A stretch of 33,131 nucleotides of DNA from a virus, in the IMG/VR virus record IMGVR_UViG_3300027302_000019, positions 1 through 33,131 of that record. One strand, given 5' to 3'. The notes under the pieces are model-generated. The model was not told where the DNA came from, did no database searches, and worked only from the letters and a program-made list of their open reading frames with translations. Numbering within the stretch: the stretch's first letter is position 1; every line of letters starts with the position of its first letter. The position numbers were made by a program, and so were the translations under genes. Of the stretch, positions 20,246 to 27,610 are shown one piece after another.

Positions 20246-21789
20246 GCGGTGACAAACTCCTTAAACACAGGAGCCGCTTTGCCGGGACCGTTGTTCTTGA
20301 GTGCGTCAACGATCTGTTTTGTCTGTGACTTCGTTTCTTTGATCATCGGATCTTGCTTCGCACCAAACATCGAAGCAATGACCGTTGACCATGTGTCCGC
20401 TTGTCCTGAAAACATAGCGCCGGAAGTTTGTTTTTCTGTTTTTGCGCCCTGCATTGCTGACTCGTTTCGAACATCATTGCCGAGCCAGTTTTCGGCAGTT
20501 CCTTTTAACCCCTCGCCCCATGTTTTCCATTCAGTGACCTTTGTTTCACCAAACTGTTTTGCGCCAGCAAGCAATGGCGCGGCCTTCTCCATTGCCGTTC
20601 CGAACAATGCAGTCAGTTTTGAACCGTCCACTGCCTGTGGTAGTGCTGCTGCCAGATCGGATGCCGCCGGTGCTGGTGGCAGTTCCTGAGACTGCAGCGT
20701 GTTCATTAAACCGCCAAGGCGATTCTGTGCTTCCTGAAGTGGTGTAACGCCTTGTGCTGCCGCTGCATCAGCATTGCCTGTGAAATGATCCCGCAAAGAC
20801 TGCCCTGCCTCGAGTCCCCAGTTTGTCGGGCTCATGGCTTTCGCGATGTTTTTGCCAGCCTCCCACGCCTTCGCGATCATCGCCGCAAGCATCTCGTCCC
20901 ATTTGACCTTGATCGATTCCACAACCACGTCAAAAGATGCTGTCAGCACGTCAGACAGAAACTTCATTTTATCCGGCAGCATGTTGAACTTTTGCAGGAT
21001 CTCGTTCGCTACCGTGACCATGCTTGTCAGGTTCGGCAAAACTGCCGTCCCAATTTCACGGCCGAGTGTCTGCACGTTTTCAACGAGTGAATTCCACTGG
21101 CCTGTGAATGTTTCGTTGATTCGTGCCATCATATCGTGAAACCGACCACCTTCACCGGTGAGACTCAGCAAAGCCGTCTGCATGTCAGTGAAGCTAATCT
21201 GGCCAGCTTCCGACATTGTCAAAATTTCCGACGTGCTCTTGTTTAGCGTTTTTGACAGAGCTCCGATAATACCGACGCCGTTTTCTGCGAACTGCCGAAT
21301 CTCTTGACCCTGCAATTTCCCTTTATTCATTACGTCTGTGTATGCCTTCGACAGAAATCCGAGCTTATTGGCGTCTCCCATCGCAAGGTCGCCAAGAAGC
21401 TGCAGCGTGCTCATGATCTGAGTGTCCGCGACACCTGAAGCCAGTAAGCTTTTTGTTGCATCAGCAGCAGACTCCAAATTGAATGAAGTCCGAGCTGCGA
21501 ACCTTTCGACGTCTTTGAAAAGTGCTGCGCCTTTTTCAGCAGAGCCGGTCAAAACCTCAAATTGAATCTGTGCGGTCTGCGCGTCAGCCGCCAATTGCGC
21601 GACGCTTTGTCCGAGTGAAAGAATCCCGCCGATTGCCTTGCCGCCAATATCAGCAATCGCAATACCGCTCACAATTGAACCGACCGACGCAGCGAACGAT
21701 TTTGCCTGACCTTGAGCTTTTGACAGCCCGCTCTGAAAGTTTCGCCCGTCAACACTTAGACGTGTGACCAGATCACCAATGACAGCCAT
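20242..21789 (-). CDS. Tail tape measure protein (short)
   Basis: The 515-residue protein has a typical tape-measure N-terminal domain: LVTRLSVDGRNFQSGLSKAQGQAKSFAASVGSIVSGIAIADIGGKAI, then ARTSFNLESAADATKSLLASG, LGFLSKAYTDVMNKGKLQGQEIRQFAENG and FTDMQTALLSLTGEGGRFHDMM. A hydrophobic stretch near residues 34-60 could insert in a membrane. It sets tail length; at about 0.15 nm per residue this predicts a tail well below 100 nm. It directly follows the frameshifted chaperone genes, the expected order. The C-terminal third is Ala/Lys-rich. Confidence 0.93.
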   Translation of the reverse strand: MAVIGDLVTRLSVDGRNFQSGLSKAQGQAKSFAASVGSIVSGIAIADIGGKAIGGILSLGQSVAQLAADAQTAQIQFEVLTGSAEKGAALFKDVERFAARTSFNLESAADATKSLLASGVADTQIMSTLQLLGDLAMGDANKLGFLSKAYTDVMNKGKLQGQEIRQFAENGVGIIGALSKTLNKSTSEILTMSEAGQISFTDMQTALLSLTGEGGRFHDMMARINETFTGQWNSLVENVQTLGREIGTAVLPNLTSMVTVANEILQKFNMLPDKMKFLSDVLTASFDVVVESIKVKWDEMLAAMIAKAWEAGKNIAKAMSPTNWGLEAGQSLRDHFTGNADAAAAQGVTPLQEAQNRLGGLMNTLQSQELPPAPAASDLAAALPQAVDGSKLTALFGTAMEKAAPLLAGAKQFGETKVTEWKTWGEGLKGTAENWLGNDVRNESAMQGAKTEKQTSGAMFSGQADTWSTVIASMFGAKQDPMIKETKSQTKQIVDALKNNGPGKAAPVFKEFVTA

Positions 21790-22496
21790 TTATTGTGATC
21801 CTTTCAACATCTTCAGGTGACTGGTGATAAGTGCCGCTGATTGCTTTGGAGACAACGGCGGAACGCTCGTCGTCTTTTTCAGCCACGGCAGAAAATCAGT
21901 TTCTTCAATTTTCTGGCCCATGATTCCAGCAATCAGAACACCAAGTTTCGCGACCACATGAGCAACGCCCAAATCGGTTCCAATCGGTTCGACAAGGTCT
22001 TTCGCACACCATTCGTTGAACTGCTGGTGCGTCATTTCTTCCAGCATTGCATCGACGTCTAGTGTCTTCTTTACATGTTCAGCCAGCCGCAGAGCCGTCA
22101 GGCGTCTGGGGCTGCGTCTGAGTTTTTTACGAGTGTTTCCAAGTCCTGCGACGTGAACCCACTGAGTTCGAGAGCCACGTTTACAAGTCGCTCAATCACG
22201 TCTCCGCGTTTCTGGCCGAGTTGTTCAATTTGTGCCAGCGTAAACAACTTGCTTCCGGCATCGTCTCTGCAGCACTCAACCAGAATTCGCTCACGAATCT
22301 CAGATTTCTGCTTCGCTCGCTGTGCCTTGCTCAGTTGCTGCTGCTTGTCTTCCCATTCGGTCCGTTCTCGTGGCGTCATGCCCCAAATTGGGATCACCTT
22401 GCCTTCACCGAGCTCCGGTACTGGCACGTCCCGTTTCGCACGTTCAAGAGCTGGAGCAGAAAGAAACTCATCAGCACTGACAACAGTTCGAGTCAT
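21790..22496 (-). CDS. Tail assembly chaperone GT (programmed -1 frameshift product)
   Basis: This is the long chaperone made by slipping at 22122-22128. It joins residues 1-125 of the upstream frame to 110 residues of the -1 frame, 235 in all. After the slip the sequence reads LRRSPRRLTALRLAEHVKKT and runs without a stop into MTHQQFNEWCAKDLVEPIGTDLG, a T-domain pattern familiar from tail chaperones that contact the tape measure. The frame has its own ATG at 22047 (85 residues), but that start lacks a convincing ribosome binding site. Fusion chaperones of this kind are made at low ratio and are needed for tail-tube assembly; here that is inferred. Confidence 0.85.
22098..22496 (-). CDS. Tail assembly chaperone G
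   Basis: The 132-residue protein begins MTRTVVSADEFLSAPALERAKRDVPVPELGEGKVIPIWGMTPRERTEWEDKQ, the opening style of siphophage G-type chaperones. A helical, basic middle follows. The start overlaps the upstream gene by ATGA (22493-22496). Eight codons before its stop lies the slippery heptamer A AAA AAC, so most ribosomes end here and a minority continue into the GT fusion. Confidence 0.85.
   Translation of the reverse strand: MTRTVVSADEFLSAPALERAKRDVPVPELGEGKVIPIWGMTPRERTEWEDKQQQLSKAQRAKQKSEIRERILVECCRDDAGSKLFTLAQIEQLGQKRGDVIERLVNVALELSGFTSQDLETLVKNSDAAPDA
22122..22128 (-). promoter_or_regulatory. Programmed -1 ribosomal frameshift site (A AAA AAC)
   Basis: Read on the minus strand in the chaperone frame, codons are GTA AAA AAC TCA, so the heptamer is in the X XXY YYZ phase required for simultaneous -1 slippage. 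The -1 frame continues as CTC AGA CGC with no stop for 110 codons. The zero frame stops seven codons later (22100-22098). No strong downstream pseudoknot was worked out by eye. Confidence 0.88.
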
Positions 22497-22855
22497 TCAC
22501 AATCATCCTCTTCGCAATAGTTCGGGCCGGGAATGTCGTTTCCGTCCTCGTCATACCCGAGGATTTCGCCATTTCGAAAACGCTCCCGGTCTTCTGGCTC
22601 AATTCCTTTCGCCAGCATTTCCCGAGACAATAAAACCTCTGCCCTCTTGTTCTGCCATCCAACGCAGCACGCCTCAGACTCTTCATCTACTGGCTCTGCG
22701 TCACCATTACCGACGAGCAATTGACAGGAACGCTTATCAACGTCGATCTGCGTTCCTGCGACCCAATACCGCCGGCCGTTTCGCGTCGTCATGCCGTCGG
22801 CATCGGCGACATGAGACGCAACCAGCAAGTCTTCACGAATCAATCGAATCATCAT
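22493..22855 (-). CDS. Hypothetical protein between tail tube and chaperone genes
   Basis: The 120-residue acidic protein includes DADGMTTRNGRRYWVAGTQIDV, a Cys-containing EESEACCVGWQN segment and an acidic end rich in Asp, Glu and Cys (YCEEDDCE). It overlaps both neighbours by ATGA, so it is clearly in the operon. No family is recognised. Position suggests a minor tail or assembly factor. Confidence 0.7.
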   Translation of the reverse strand: MMIRLIREDLLVASHVADADGMTTRNGRRYWVAGTQIDVDKRSCQLLVGNGDAEPVDEESEACCVGWQNKRAEVLLSREMLAKGIEPEDRERFRNGEILGYDEDGNDIPGPNYCEEDDCE

Positions 22856-23268
22856 GTGGAGTACGACAGCAGTTGATCAAGTTTCAATGTGACGTCGGCT
22901 TTCAGACCGTCATTCATTGCACCGGTGAAACCAAACCCAACACCTGCGGAAGTGAATCCGCAGTTTGTTGTGCCAGTGTCTGCGAATTCAATTTCCCAGA
23001 CACATTCAGCCGGTGTGGTGACCAGATCCGTGATTGCCTGATGACCAGCCAACGCAGGATCGTAGAAAATTGCGAAGTCAAAGGAACCGCCTTCGGAATA
23101 GCCGGTCTGGCTGTATTCCTTACCGGCTCCTGAGGTGTCGATCGTGGTTGAGTCGTAAGTTTCTGACTCAGCCCCGGAATGTGAAAACTCAGTGATCTGA
23201 GCCACGGCCGTCAGCGTTGACGCAATGGTCTGACGAATGACTGAGCCCTTTACTTTGACCTTTGCCAT
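22852..23268 (-). CDS. Major tail tube protein
   Basis: The 138-residue protein begins MAKVKVKGSVIRQTIASTLTAVAQITEFSHSGAESETYDSTTIDTSGAGKEY. The tail-tube pattern of an ItefSxSG motif, a D-T-T strand and the GYSEGGSFDFAIFYDP block is clear. Tail tube proteins polymerise into the hollow tail shaft. It lies between the tail terminator and the chaperones, as is standard. Confidence 0.88.
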   Translation of the reverse strand: MAKVKVKGSVIRQTIASTLTAVAQITEFSHSGAESETYDSTTIDTSGAGKEYSQTGYSEGGSFDFAIFYDPALAGHQAITDLVTTPAECVWEIEFADTGTTNCGFTSAGVGFGFTGAMNDGLKADVTLKLDQLLSYST

Positions 23269-23280
23269 GATTGGCTATCC

Positions 23281-23685
23281 TCACGTTTCGTGGAAGTGAA
23301 TATCACAGTCGAGTGTGATCACATAAGTTGGTGTGTCAGAGCCGTCTGTAGGTGGCTCGAGATCGTCTGATTCGCCATTCATCAATACCGCGTCAATGGT
23401 GTCTGTTCCTGCTGCTCCGGTGTAGTCGTCCAGATATCGTCTGACCGTCTTGGCCAGTGTTGCCACCTGCACGGACGTTTTTGCCTTGCAGTCAATGTCA
23501 AATGTCAGGAATCGAAAGTCTGAGGAACCGCCATCAATGCACGGGTTTTCCTCAGAGTTCATCTGTGTCAGAACGATGTAGGGAAATGCGGCTTTTTGTG
23601 GTGCGTGATTGACGTAGATACGACTTCCGACAATTGCGGAAATCGATGCATTCGCCGTCAGTAATGCGACCAAACCGGATTTCAA
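23281..23685 (-). CDS. Tail terminator / completion protein (DUF3168-like)
   Basis: The 134-residue protein starts MKSGLVALLTANASISAIVGSRIYVNHAPQKAAFPYIVLTQ, typical of DUF3168-type tail terminators: an L...LVG.RIY..APQ..FPYI pattern followed by FDIDCKAKTSVQVATLAKTVRRYLDDY. These cap the tail tube and join it to the head connector. It overlaps the gp10-like gene by ATGA (23682-23685). Confidence 0.85.
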   Translation of the reverse strand: MKSGLVALLTANASISAIVGSRIYVNHAPQKAAFPYIVLTQMNSEENPCIDGGSSDFRFLTFDIDCKAKTSVQVATLAKTVRRYLDDYTGAAGTDTIDAVLMNGESDDLEPPTDGSDTPTYVITLDCDIHFHET

Positions 23686-24383
23686 AACTTTTTGATCTTT
23701 CCTGCTTTGTCAGCCGCTTTTACCGCTGAACTTAGTCCGGAAGATACCTGCCTTACAAACATTCGCAGACCAGCTACCGCATAGGTTTTAATGATCCGAA
23801 GATGCATCGTTTTGTATGATGCCAATATTGAAGAAACGCTTTTAATCTTTTTCGGCATGCGACCGACGTATTTTTTCTTTCCGCCAGTGTCTACGCGTCC
23901 GATTGTTTTTCCGCCACGACGAACTCTTTTTGTTCCTGTGTATCGCTCATCAGTGCCGAGAAAAAACCAATGAGCATTCGCTGCACTGATACCGACGCCC
24001 TTTTTTCCGCCAGCCTTGTGCTTGTCATGCGACTTCGTCGTTCTCTTCGCTTTGGCTTCTGTCGCTTTGCCTACACCTACGCCCACTTTCGCAGTGATCT
24101 GACCACCATTGTATTTTCGCTTCGGGCGTCTCCACCCAATCGATTGCCGAGCGCCTTTGTAGCGTGACGGTATTTCTCCTTTGATCAGTTTTACGGCTGC
24201 TTTTGCAGAAGCAGATACCGCTTTCGTAATCTGCTTGGTTCTCATCCCTTTTGACAGGTTTTCAAGATTTTTTGATAACGCCTCCAGACCGCTGACAGTC
24301 GCCTTGTAATTGCCAGCCAGTGACCGAAACTTTTTGATTGAAGACTTTTCAGACTTCGTCAAAAATGGCTTCGGTTTTACCAT
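23682..24383 (-). CDS. HK97 gp10-like tail/neck protein
   Basis: The 233-residue, very basic protein has a VSGLEALSKNLENLSKGMRTKQITKAVSASAKAAVKLIKGEIP helical opening, then KVGVGVGKATEAKAKR, NAHWFFLGTDERYTGTKRV and a helical C terminus. This matches the gp10-like layout (L..L..a...A..i........YFLEyGT) of neck/tail completion proteins. It is longer than usual because of Lys/Gly-rich inserts (about 100-175). Its ATG overlaps the adaptor stop as TAATG. Confidence 0.75.
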   Translation of the reverse strand: MVKPKPFLTKSEKSSIKKFRSLAGNYKATVSGLEALSKNLENLSKGMRTKQITKAVSASAKAAVKLIKGEIPSRYKGARQSIGWRRPKRKYNGGQITAKVGVGVGKATEAKAKRTTKSHDKHKAGGKKGVGISAANAHWFFLGTDERYTGTKRVRRGGKTIGRVDTGGKKKYVGRMPKKIKSVSSILASYKTMHLRIIKTYAVAGLRMFVRQVSSGLSSAVKAADKAGKIKKF

Positions 24384-24730
24384 TACACGGCTCGCCTCGT
24401 CTGAATTTCAATTTCTCGGTTGTCCAGATCCACATCAACAATGCTTAGAATTTCGTACTCATGCCCATCAAAAACTAACCGATGATCTGTGGTGCAATTG
24501 ATGAGCGTTTTTGAATACTGCGTTTTCCACACGTGGCTGACGTCTGCGTTTACCTGAGCCACCTTCCAAAACTCACGACCGCCTTTGCTCATGCACGAGC
24601 AAAACGGAGAAATCACCAGTTGCCAGTTGTCGTCATTAGTCAGATCAACGTGGCCGTGCGCGTCTGCCGTGCCGTTTGGCTTTTCGATCCTGACTTTTTT
24701 GTCGTACTGTGCGACGCTTTTACACTTCAT
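24383..24730 (-). CDS. Head-tail adaptor / head closure protein
   Basis: The protein is 115 residues from ATG 24730, which gives the ATGA overlap with the connector stop; a frame start at 24757 is less economical. VRIEKPNGTADAHGHVDLTNDDNWQL, GGREFWKVAQVNADVSHVWKTQYSKTL, HRLVFDGHEYEILSIVDVDLDNREIEIQTRR follows the family pattern of phage head-tail joining proteins (SPP1 gp16/HK97 gp7-like). It probably seals the portal-adaptor ring after DNA packaging. Confidence 0.82.
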   Translation of the reverse strand: MKCKSVAQYDKKVRIEKPNGTADAHGHVDLTNDDNWQLVISPFCSCMSKGGREFWKVAQVNADVSHVWKTQYSKTLINCTTDHRLVFDGHEYEILSIVDVDLDNREIEIQTRRAV

Positions 24731-25296
24731 GACTGCGCCGCCTTGTATCCGGTCCACATCAGCCGACTGATAAGCCGCTGATAGTTCATTTCGCTACCAT
24801 CGCAGCCGGACCAAAGCAGTTTTCCACGTTCTTTGATTGCGAGTTTTGCTGTGACGTCAACTGACGCAACTGCGGACCCACACACCAAAACAATTTCCAC
24901 TGAATTTGGCCGATCCAGTTGCGTCAGTGGCCACCAAAAACCAGACTTCAGCGTGATTTCCGGCGGAACCTCAATCAAGTTCGTCCAGTAATAATCCGTG
25001 CTCAGCGTTTGCAGCGTTCCATCGCCATCGTAGTATTTCACCGAGCTCACGCTGGTGATCGGCCACAACCGGAACTCGACCTCGTCCATGTCTGGGAAAT
25101 CGTCCATGTACATCGTGACTGTTTGCGTCACGAGCTTCCTCATGGAATCGTTCTCCACACATTGCCGAGCCTCCTTCAGCAATTGAGTCAGCTCAACATC
25201 AAAGTCATTACCGGAAACTCTCAGCGCGTCTTTGAACTCGCTGAGAGAAACCGGCTCAGAGGTAGGCTCTGTCGTGACTTTGTAAGTCGTGCTCAT
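24727..25296 (-). CDS. Head-tail connector / adaptor (HK97 gp6-like)
   Basis: The 189-residue protein opens TTEPTSEPVSLSEFKDALRVSGNDFDVELTQLLKEARQCVENDSMRKLV, the standard gp6-like pattern (EPVSLaE.K..LRv...d.D..l..li..Ar..vE). A strand-rich middle follows (EVEFRLWPITSVSSVKYYDGDGTLQTL) and a C-terminal helix. The ring attaches to the portal. The gene overlaps its neighbours by ATGA on both sides. Confidence 0.88.
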   Translation of the reverse strand: MSTTYKVTTEPTSEPVSLSEFKDALRVSGNDFDVELTQLLKEARQCVENDSMRKLVTQTVTMYMDDFPDMDEVEFRLWPITSVSSVKYYDGDGTLQTLSTDYYWTNLIEVPPEITLKSGFWWPLTQLDRPNSVEIVLVCGSAVASVDVTAKLAIKERGKLLWSGCDGSEMNYQRLISRLMWTGYKAAQS

Positions 25297-25475
25297 CGAC
25301 GTTTGCGGTTCCGCTTTTCGCTGTGCTGTTGCTGCTGAACCGGCTCGGATTCAGACTGCCATTCCGCCACACCCATAGATACCAGCATCGTCATCACGCC
25401 GGGATTGAGGCGTGAGTCAAGCTGACCCACGCCTCGCCCCATCCATGGCCGAACAAAACGGATTGACCGTGTCAT
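25293..25475 (-). CDS. Short basic hypothetical protein of the head operon
   Basis: The 60-residue protein begins MTRSIRFVRPWMGRGVGQLDSRLNPGVMTMLV and ends in a Gln/Arg/Lys-rich tail (VQQQQHSEKRNRKRR). Four-base ATGA overlaps with genes on both sides make translation very likely. Small proteins of this type often precede the gp6-like connector in siphophage head operons. A DNA-binding or assembly role for the basic tail is only a guess. Confidence 0.72.
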   Translation of the reverse strand: MTRSIRFVRPWMGRGVGQLDSRLNPGVMTMLVSMGVAEWQSESEPVQQQQHSEKRNRKRR

Positions 25476-25927
25476 ACTCGGAGAATTTCGTTTGCCCCAG
25501 CTTCACTGGCTGACGTCGGAGTCACTTCACCACGGCTCAGGCGACCGAGAATGGCGATGTAAGTTCCGGCAGCCCCGTCACCAGTCGTGGCGGTGACATC
25601 GATGTACCGCTTACGTCCGCGGAGGTCGATCTGAGCCACTTGAAACAGGTTATCATCAGTTGCGGAAGGCAAGGCTGACGTGCTGCCGTCAATGTTCGTC
25701 GACGTGCCCCAGACAAGCCCTGTAACGTTGGCATGACCGGAACCAGATGTGTCTGATTCCGTGACACTAAGAGCCGCCATAGCAATGTCAGTCGCTCCCT
25801 CGTAAACGATGATTTCGAGGTGCTCCCAACCTGCTGTGTCGATCTCACCAGTGGTGAGCGTCGCATTGTCAGAAATCACCGCCGGAGGCGTGATGCTGAC
25901 CAGTTTAAAATCGAGTCGATTCGGCAT
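25472..25927 (-). CDS. Probable head decoration/minor capsid protein
   Basis: The protein is 151 residues from ATG 25927 (MPNRLDFKLVSITPPAV), where AGGGG lies upstream; an earlier in-frame ATG at 25975 would start inside a hairpin. It is beta-rich: GEIDTAGWEHLEIIVYEGATDIAMAALSVTESDTSG, then LFQVAQIDLRGRKRYIDVTATTGDGAAGTY. That resembles small accessory capsid proteins that follow the major capsid gene. Function is inferred from position and fold style. Confidence 0.65.
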   Translation of the reverse strand: MPNRLDFKLVSITPPAVISDNATLTTGEIDTAGWEHLEIIVYEGATDIAMAALSVTESDTSGSGHANVTGLVWGTSTNIDGSTSALPSATDDNLFQVAQIDLRGRKRYIDVTATTGDGAAGTYIAILGRLSRGEVTPTSASEAGANEILRV

Positions 25928-25963
25928 TGTATTTTTTCCCCTTGTGGGATTGTTCGCAAAAGT

Positions 25964-25988
25964 CCCGCCGACCACAGCGGCCGGCGGG
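25964..25988 (-). terminator. GC-rich hairpin just after the major capsid gene
   Basis: On the minus strand CCCGCCG (25988-25982) pairs with CGGCGGG (25970-25964), followed by ACTTTTG. It lies in the 86-base gap between the capsid stop and the next start. It could be a weak terminator or an mRNA-stabilising hairpin that sets capsid output above that of downstream genes. Confidence 0.5.
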
Positions 25989-26013
25989 TATCGAATCAGC
26001 CAGTCATATCCGA

Positions 26014-27447
26014 CTAGCTACCTGCCATTTCCAGCCCACAGATCGGACCTGCAACGCTGTTCGTGCCGTAGTCGTGCCAGACAATGTCAAAGCGTTCTGT
26101 TGCTTTGATGCCGATCTGGTCACGTTCCCACATGCTCTGACCGCCGACAGTTGCCGTATCGCTGAATGCGATTGACATCTGGCGACGATCTCCAAACAGG
26201 CCACCCATCATCATGTCACCGAAGATGACAGGAATCTGGCTGTTGGCTGCAGTGCTTGGAAATACCTGGCTGAAGTAGACAGGAAACCCAAGGAAGCGAG
26301 CTGGAACACCATTCACGATATCACCAGCAGTCGTTCCACCAGCGGCAAGAGCCAGAGGCTGCATTACGCTGTAGAAAAACGTGCGGTGACATACCCAGGC
26401 CGGGTTTGCTGCTGCGTACTCCGGCAAAGCCGCCACGACACTGGAGAAGTTTGCGAGAGTCAGTTCGCTGTAGGCATTGCCAGCACCGAGGACGAGCCCC
26501 GGAGCAGTGCCAGCCGTCAGCGAATCGAGACGCGTGCGAATTCCTGTGATGCCGTTGTATGTCGAAGTCGCATCACCATTAAACGCACACTGATCTTCCT
26601 TCAGAGCGAAGGCCAGACCCACTTCCTGAACCAGCCTGTCAGCAATTCGGATAACGGAGTCTTCTGACAGTTCATTGCTCATGCGTGAAAGCACCATGAA
26701 CTTCTGAGCCGTCAGACGAACTTCGTTCCACTCAGCATCGGATTCCGTTCCTGCTGCGTTTTCACCGACAGCATAGGCAGTCAAACCGCCGACGCGACGA
26801 GGAACAACCTTGGACGCTGAGCCCATTGGCTCAATATCCATCAGCCGACGTGCAACGCCGTAGTTTTCGACGAGTCGAATAATGTCAGCACGGAATTCTT
26901 CAGGAACGAAAATCCCCGCGTTGCTGACGTCACCTCCGCCAACGCCGTGAACGTTAAACAAGCCGTTTTCCTGACAAAACTCAACACTTCGTGAAAAATT
27001 GTAAAGGTTTGGACAGGTAAGAGACGCTGTTGCGAGTGCCCACTGGCCGAATCGGTAAGCACGTTCGTTCGGACTCATCCCGGAGTCATCAACGCCGCTG
27101 AAGTTCTTCACAGATTCGCGTCGAACCTGTGCCGGAAGTTTGAACTCTGAAACGGTGTTGTGTGGCTGCGCCGGTGCTCCAGTGAGTTTCTTGGCAATGC
27201 GGTTCACGACAGGATTGAGTTTCGCGTTGCGCAGTTCTTCCTGTTTGGCCTGCATTGCTGCAGCCCGGTCATTTGCCGCCTGCATTTCGTCGATCTGAGC
27301 TTTCAGCGTTTCCGCTTCTGCATGCAGTTTGCCGACTTCTGTTTCCTGTTCCGCCGTCAACGCCTGAGCGTCTGCAGCAAGATTCAGGATTTGCTCTGCC
27401 TGATCAAGCAGGCCGGTGCGTTTCTGCACCAGTTCATCAAATTTCAT
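26014..27447 (-). CDS. Major capsid protein (HK97 fold) with N-terminal scaffolding segment
   Basis: The 477-residue protein has a coiled-coil N-terminal delta/scaffold segment (about 1-85, with AEQETEVGKLHAEAETLKAQIDEM). HK97-fold capsid sequence follows: GIFVPEEFRADIIRLVENYGVARRLMDIEPMGSASKVVPRRVGGLTAYAVGENA, then KFMVLSRMSNELSEDSVIRIADRLVQEVG and the QIPVIFGDMMMGGLFGDRRQMSIAFSD loop. The delta segment is probably removed by the ClpP-like protease encoded four genes upstream. Its AAGGA ribosome binding site is nine bases before the ATG and is buried in a perfect 8-bp hairpin, suggesting translational control. Confidence 0.93.
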   Translation of the reverse strand: MKFDELVQKRTGLLDQAEQILNLAADAQALTAEQETEVGKLHAEAETLKAQIDEMQAANDRAAAMQAKQEELRNAKLNPVVNRIAKKLTGAPAQPHNTVSEFKLPAQVRRESVKNFSGVDDSGMSPNERAYRFGQWALATASLTCPNLYNFSRSVEFCQENGLFNVHGVGGGDVSNAGIFVPEEFRADIIRLVENYGVARRLMDIEPMGSASKVVPRRVGGLTAYAVGENAAGTESDAEWNEVRLTAQKFMVLSRMSNELSEDSVIRIADRLVQEVGLAFALKEDQCAFNGDATSTYNGITGIRTRLDSLTAGTAPGLVLGAGNAYSELTLANFSSVVAALPEYAAANPAWVCHRTFFYSVMQPLALAAGGTTAGDIVNGVPARFLGFPVYFSQVFPSTAANSQIPVIFGDMMMGGLFGDRRQMSIAFSDTATVGGQSMWERDQIGIKATERFDIVWHDYGTNSVAGPICGLEMAGS

Positions 27448-27452
27448 GTGTG

Positions 27453-27479
27453 TTGGTCCTTGTTATTCGCCAGGACCAA
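27453..27479 (-). promoter_or_regulatory. Hairpin burying the capsid ribosome binding site; CsrA-like motif
   Basis: On the minus strand TTGGTCCT (27479-27472) pairs perfectly with AGGACCAA (27460-27453) around an 11-base loop. The capsid Shine-Dalgarno AAGGA (27461-27457) lies in the 3' strand. The segment reads AACAAGGACC, containing the ACARGGA core of CsrA binding sites. The phage encodes its own CsrA, so direct control of capsid translation is possible. Confidence 0.6.
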
Positions 27480-27486
27480 CGCAAAA

Positions 27487-27540
27487 AGCGTCAATCGCTG
27501 GCAGGTTTGGAAATACCCAAAACTGCAAACGATTGACGCT
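27487..27540 (-). terminator. Long intrinsic terminator upstream of the capsid gene
   Basis: On the minus strand an 11-bp perfect outer stem (27540-27530 with 27497-27487) contains an inner GCAG/CTGC plus TTTGG/CCAAA stem. TTTTT follows (27487-27483). It separates the packaging/protease genes from the capsid gene, so capsid transcription needs read-through or a promoter in the 70 bases before it (27541-27610). That stretch holds another hairpin (27566-27594) but no clear promoter. Confidence 0.75.
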
Positions 27541-27610
27541 TCGCACGAGACATCAAATCGATCGTTGCGGTTACCTACGCACGAGGTAGAGCCGCTGATT
27601 GAGAGTTACA

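Noticed and set aside
22075-23133. A 352-codon open frame on the plus strand across the tail tube and chaperone genes
   Set aside because: It is antisense to three well-supported, mutually overlapping tail genes, has biased Ser/Arg/Cys-rich composition and no ribosome binding site. It is a shadow frame.
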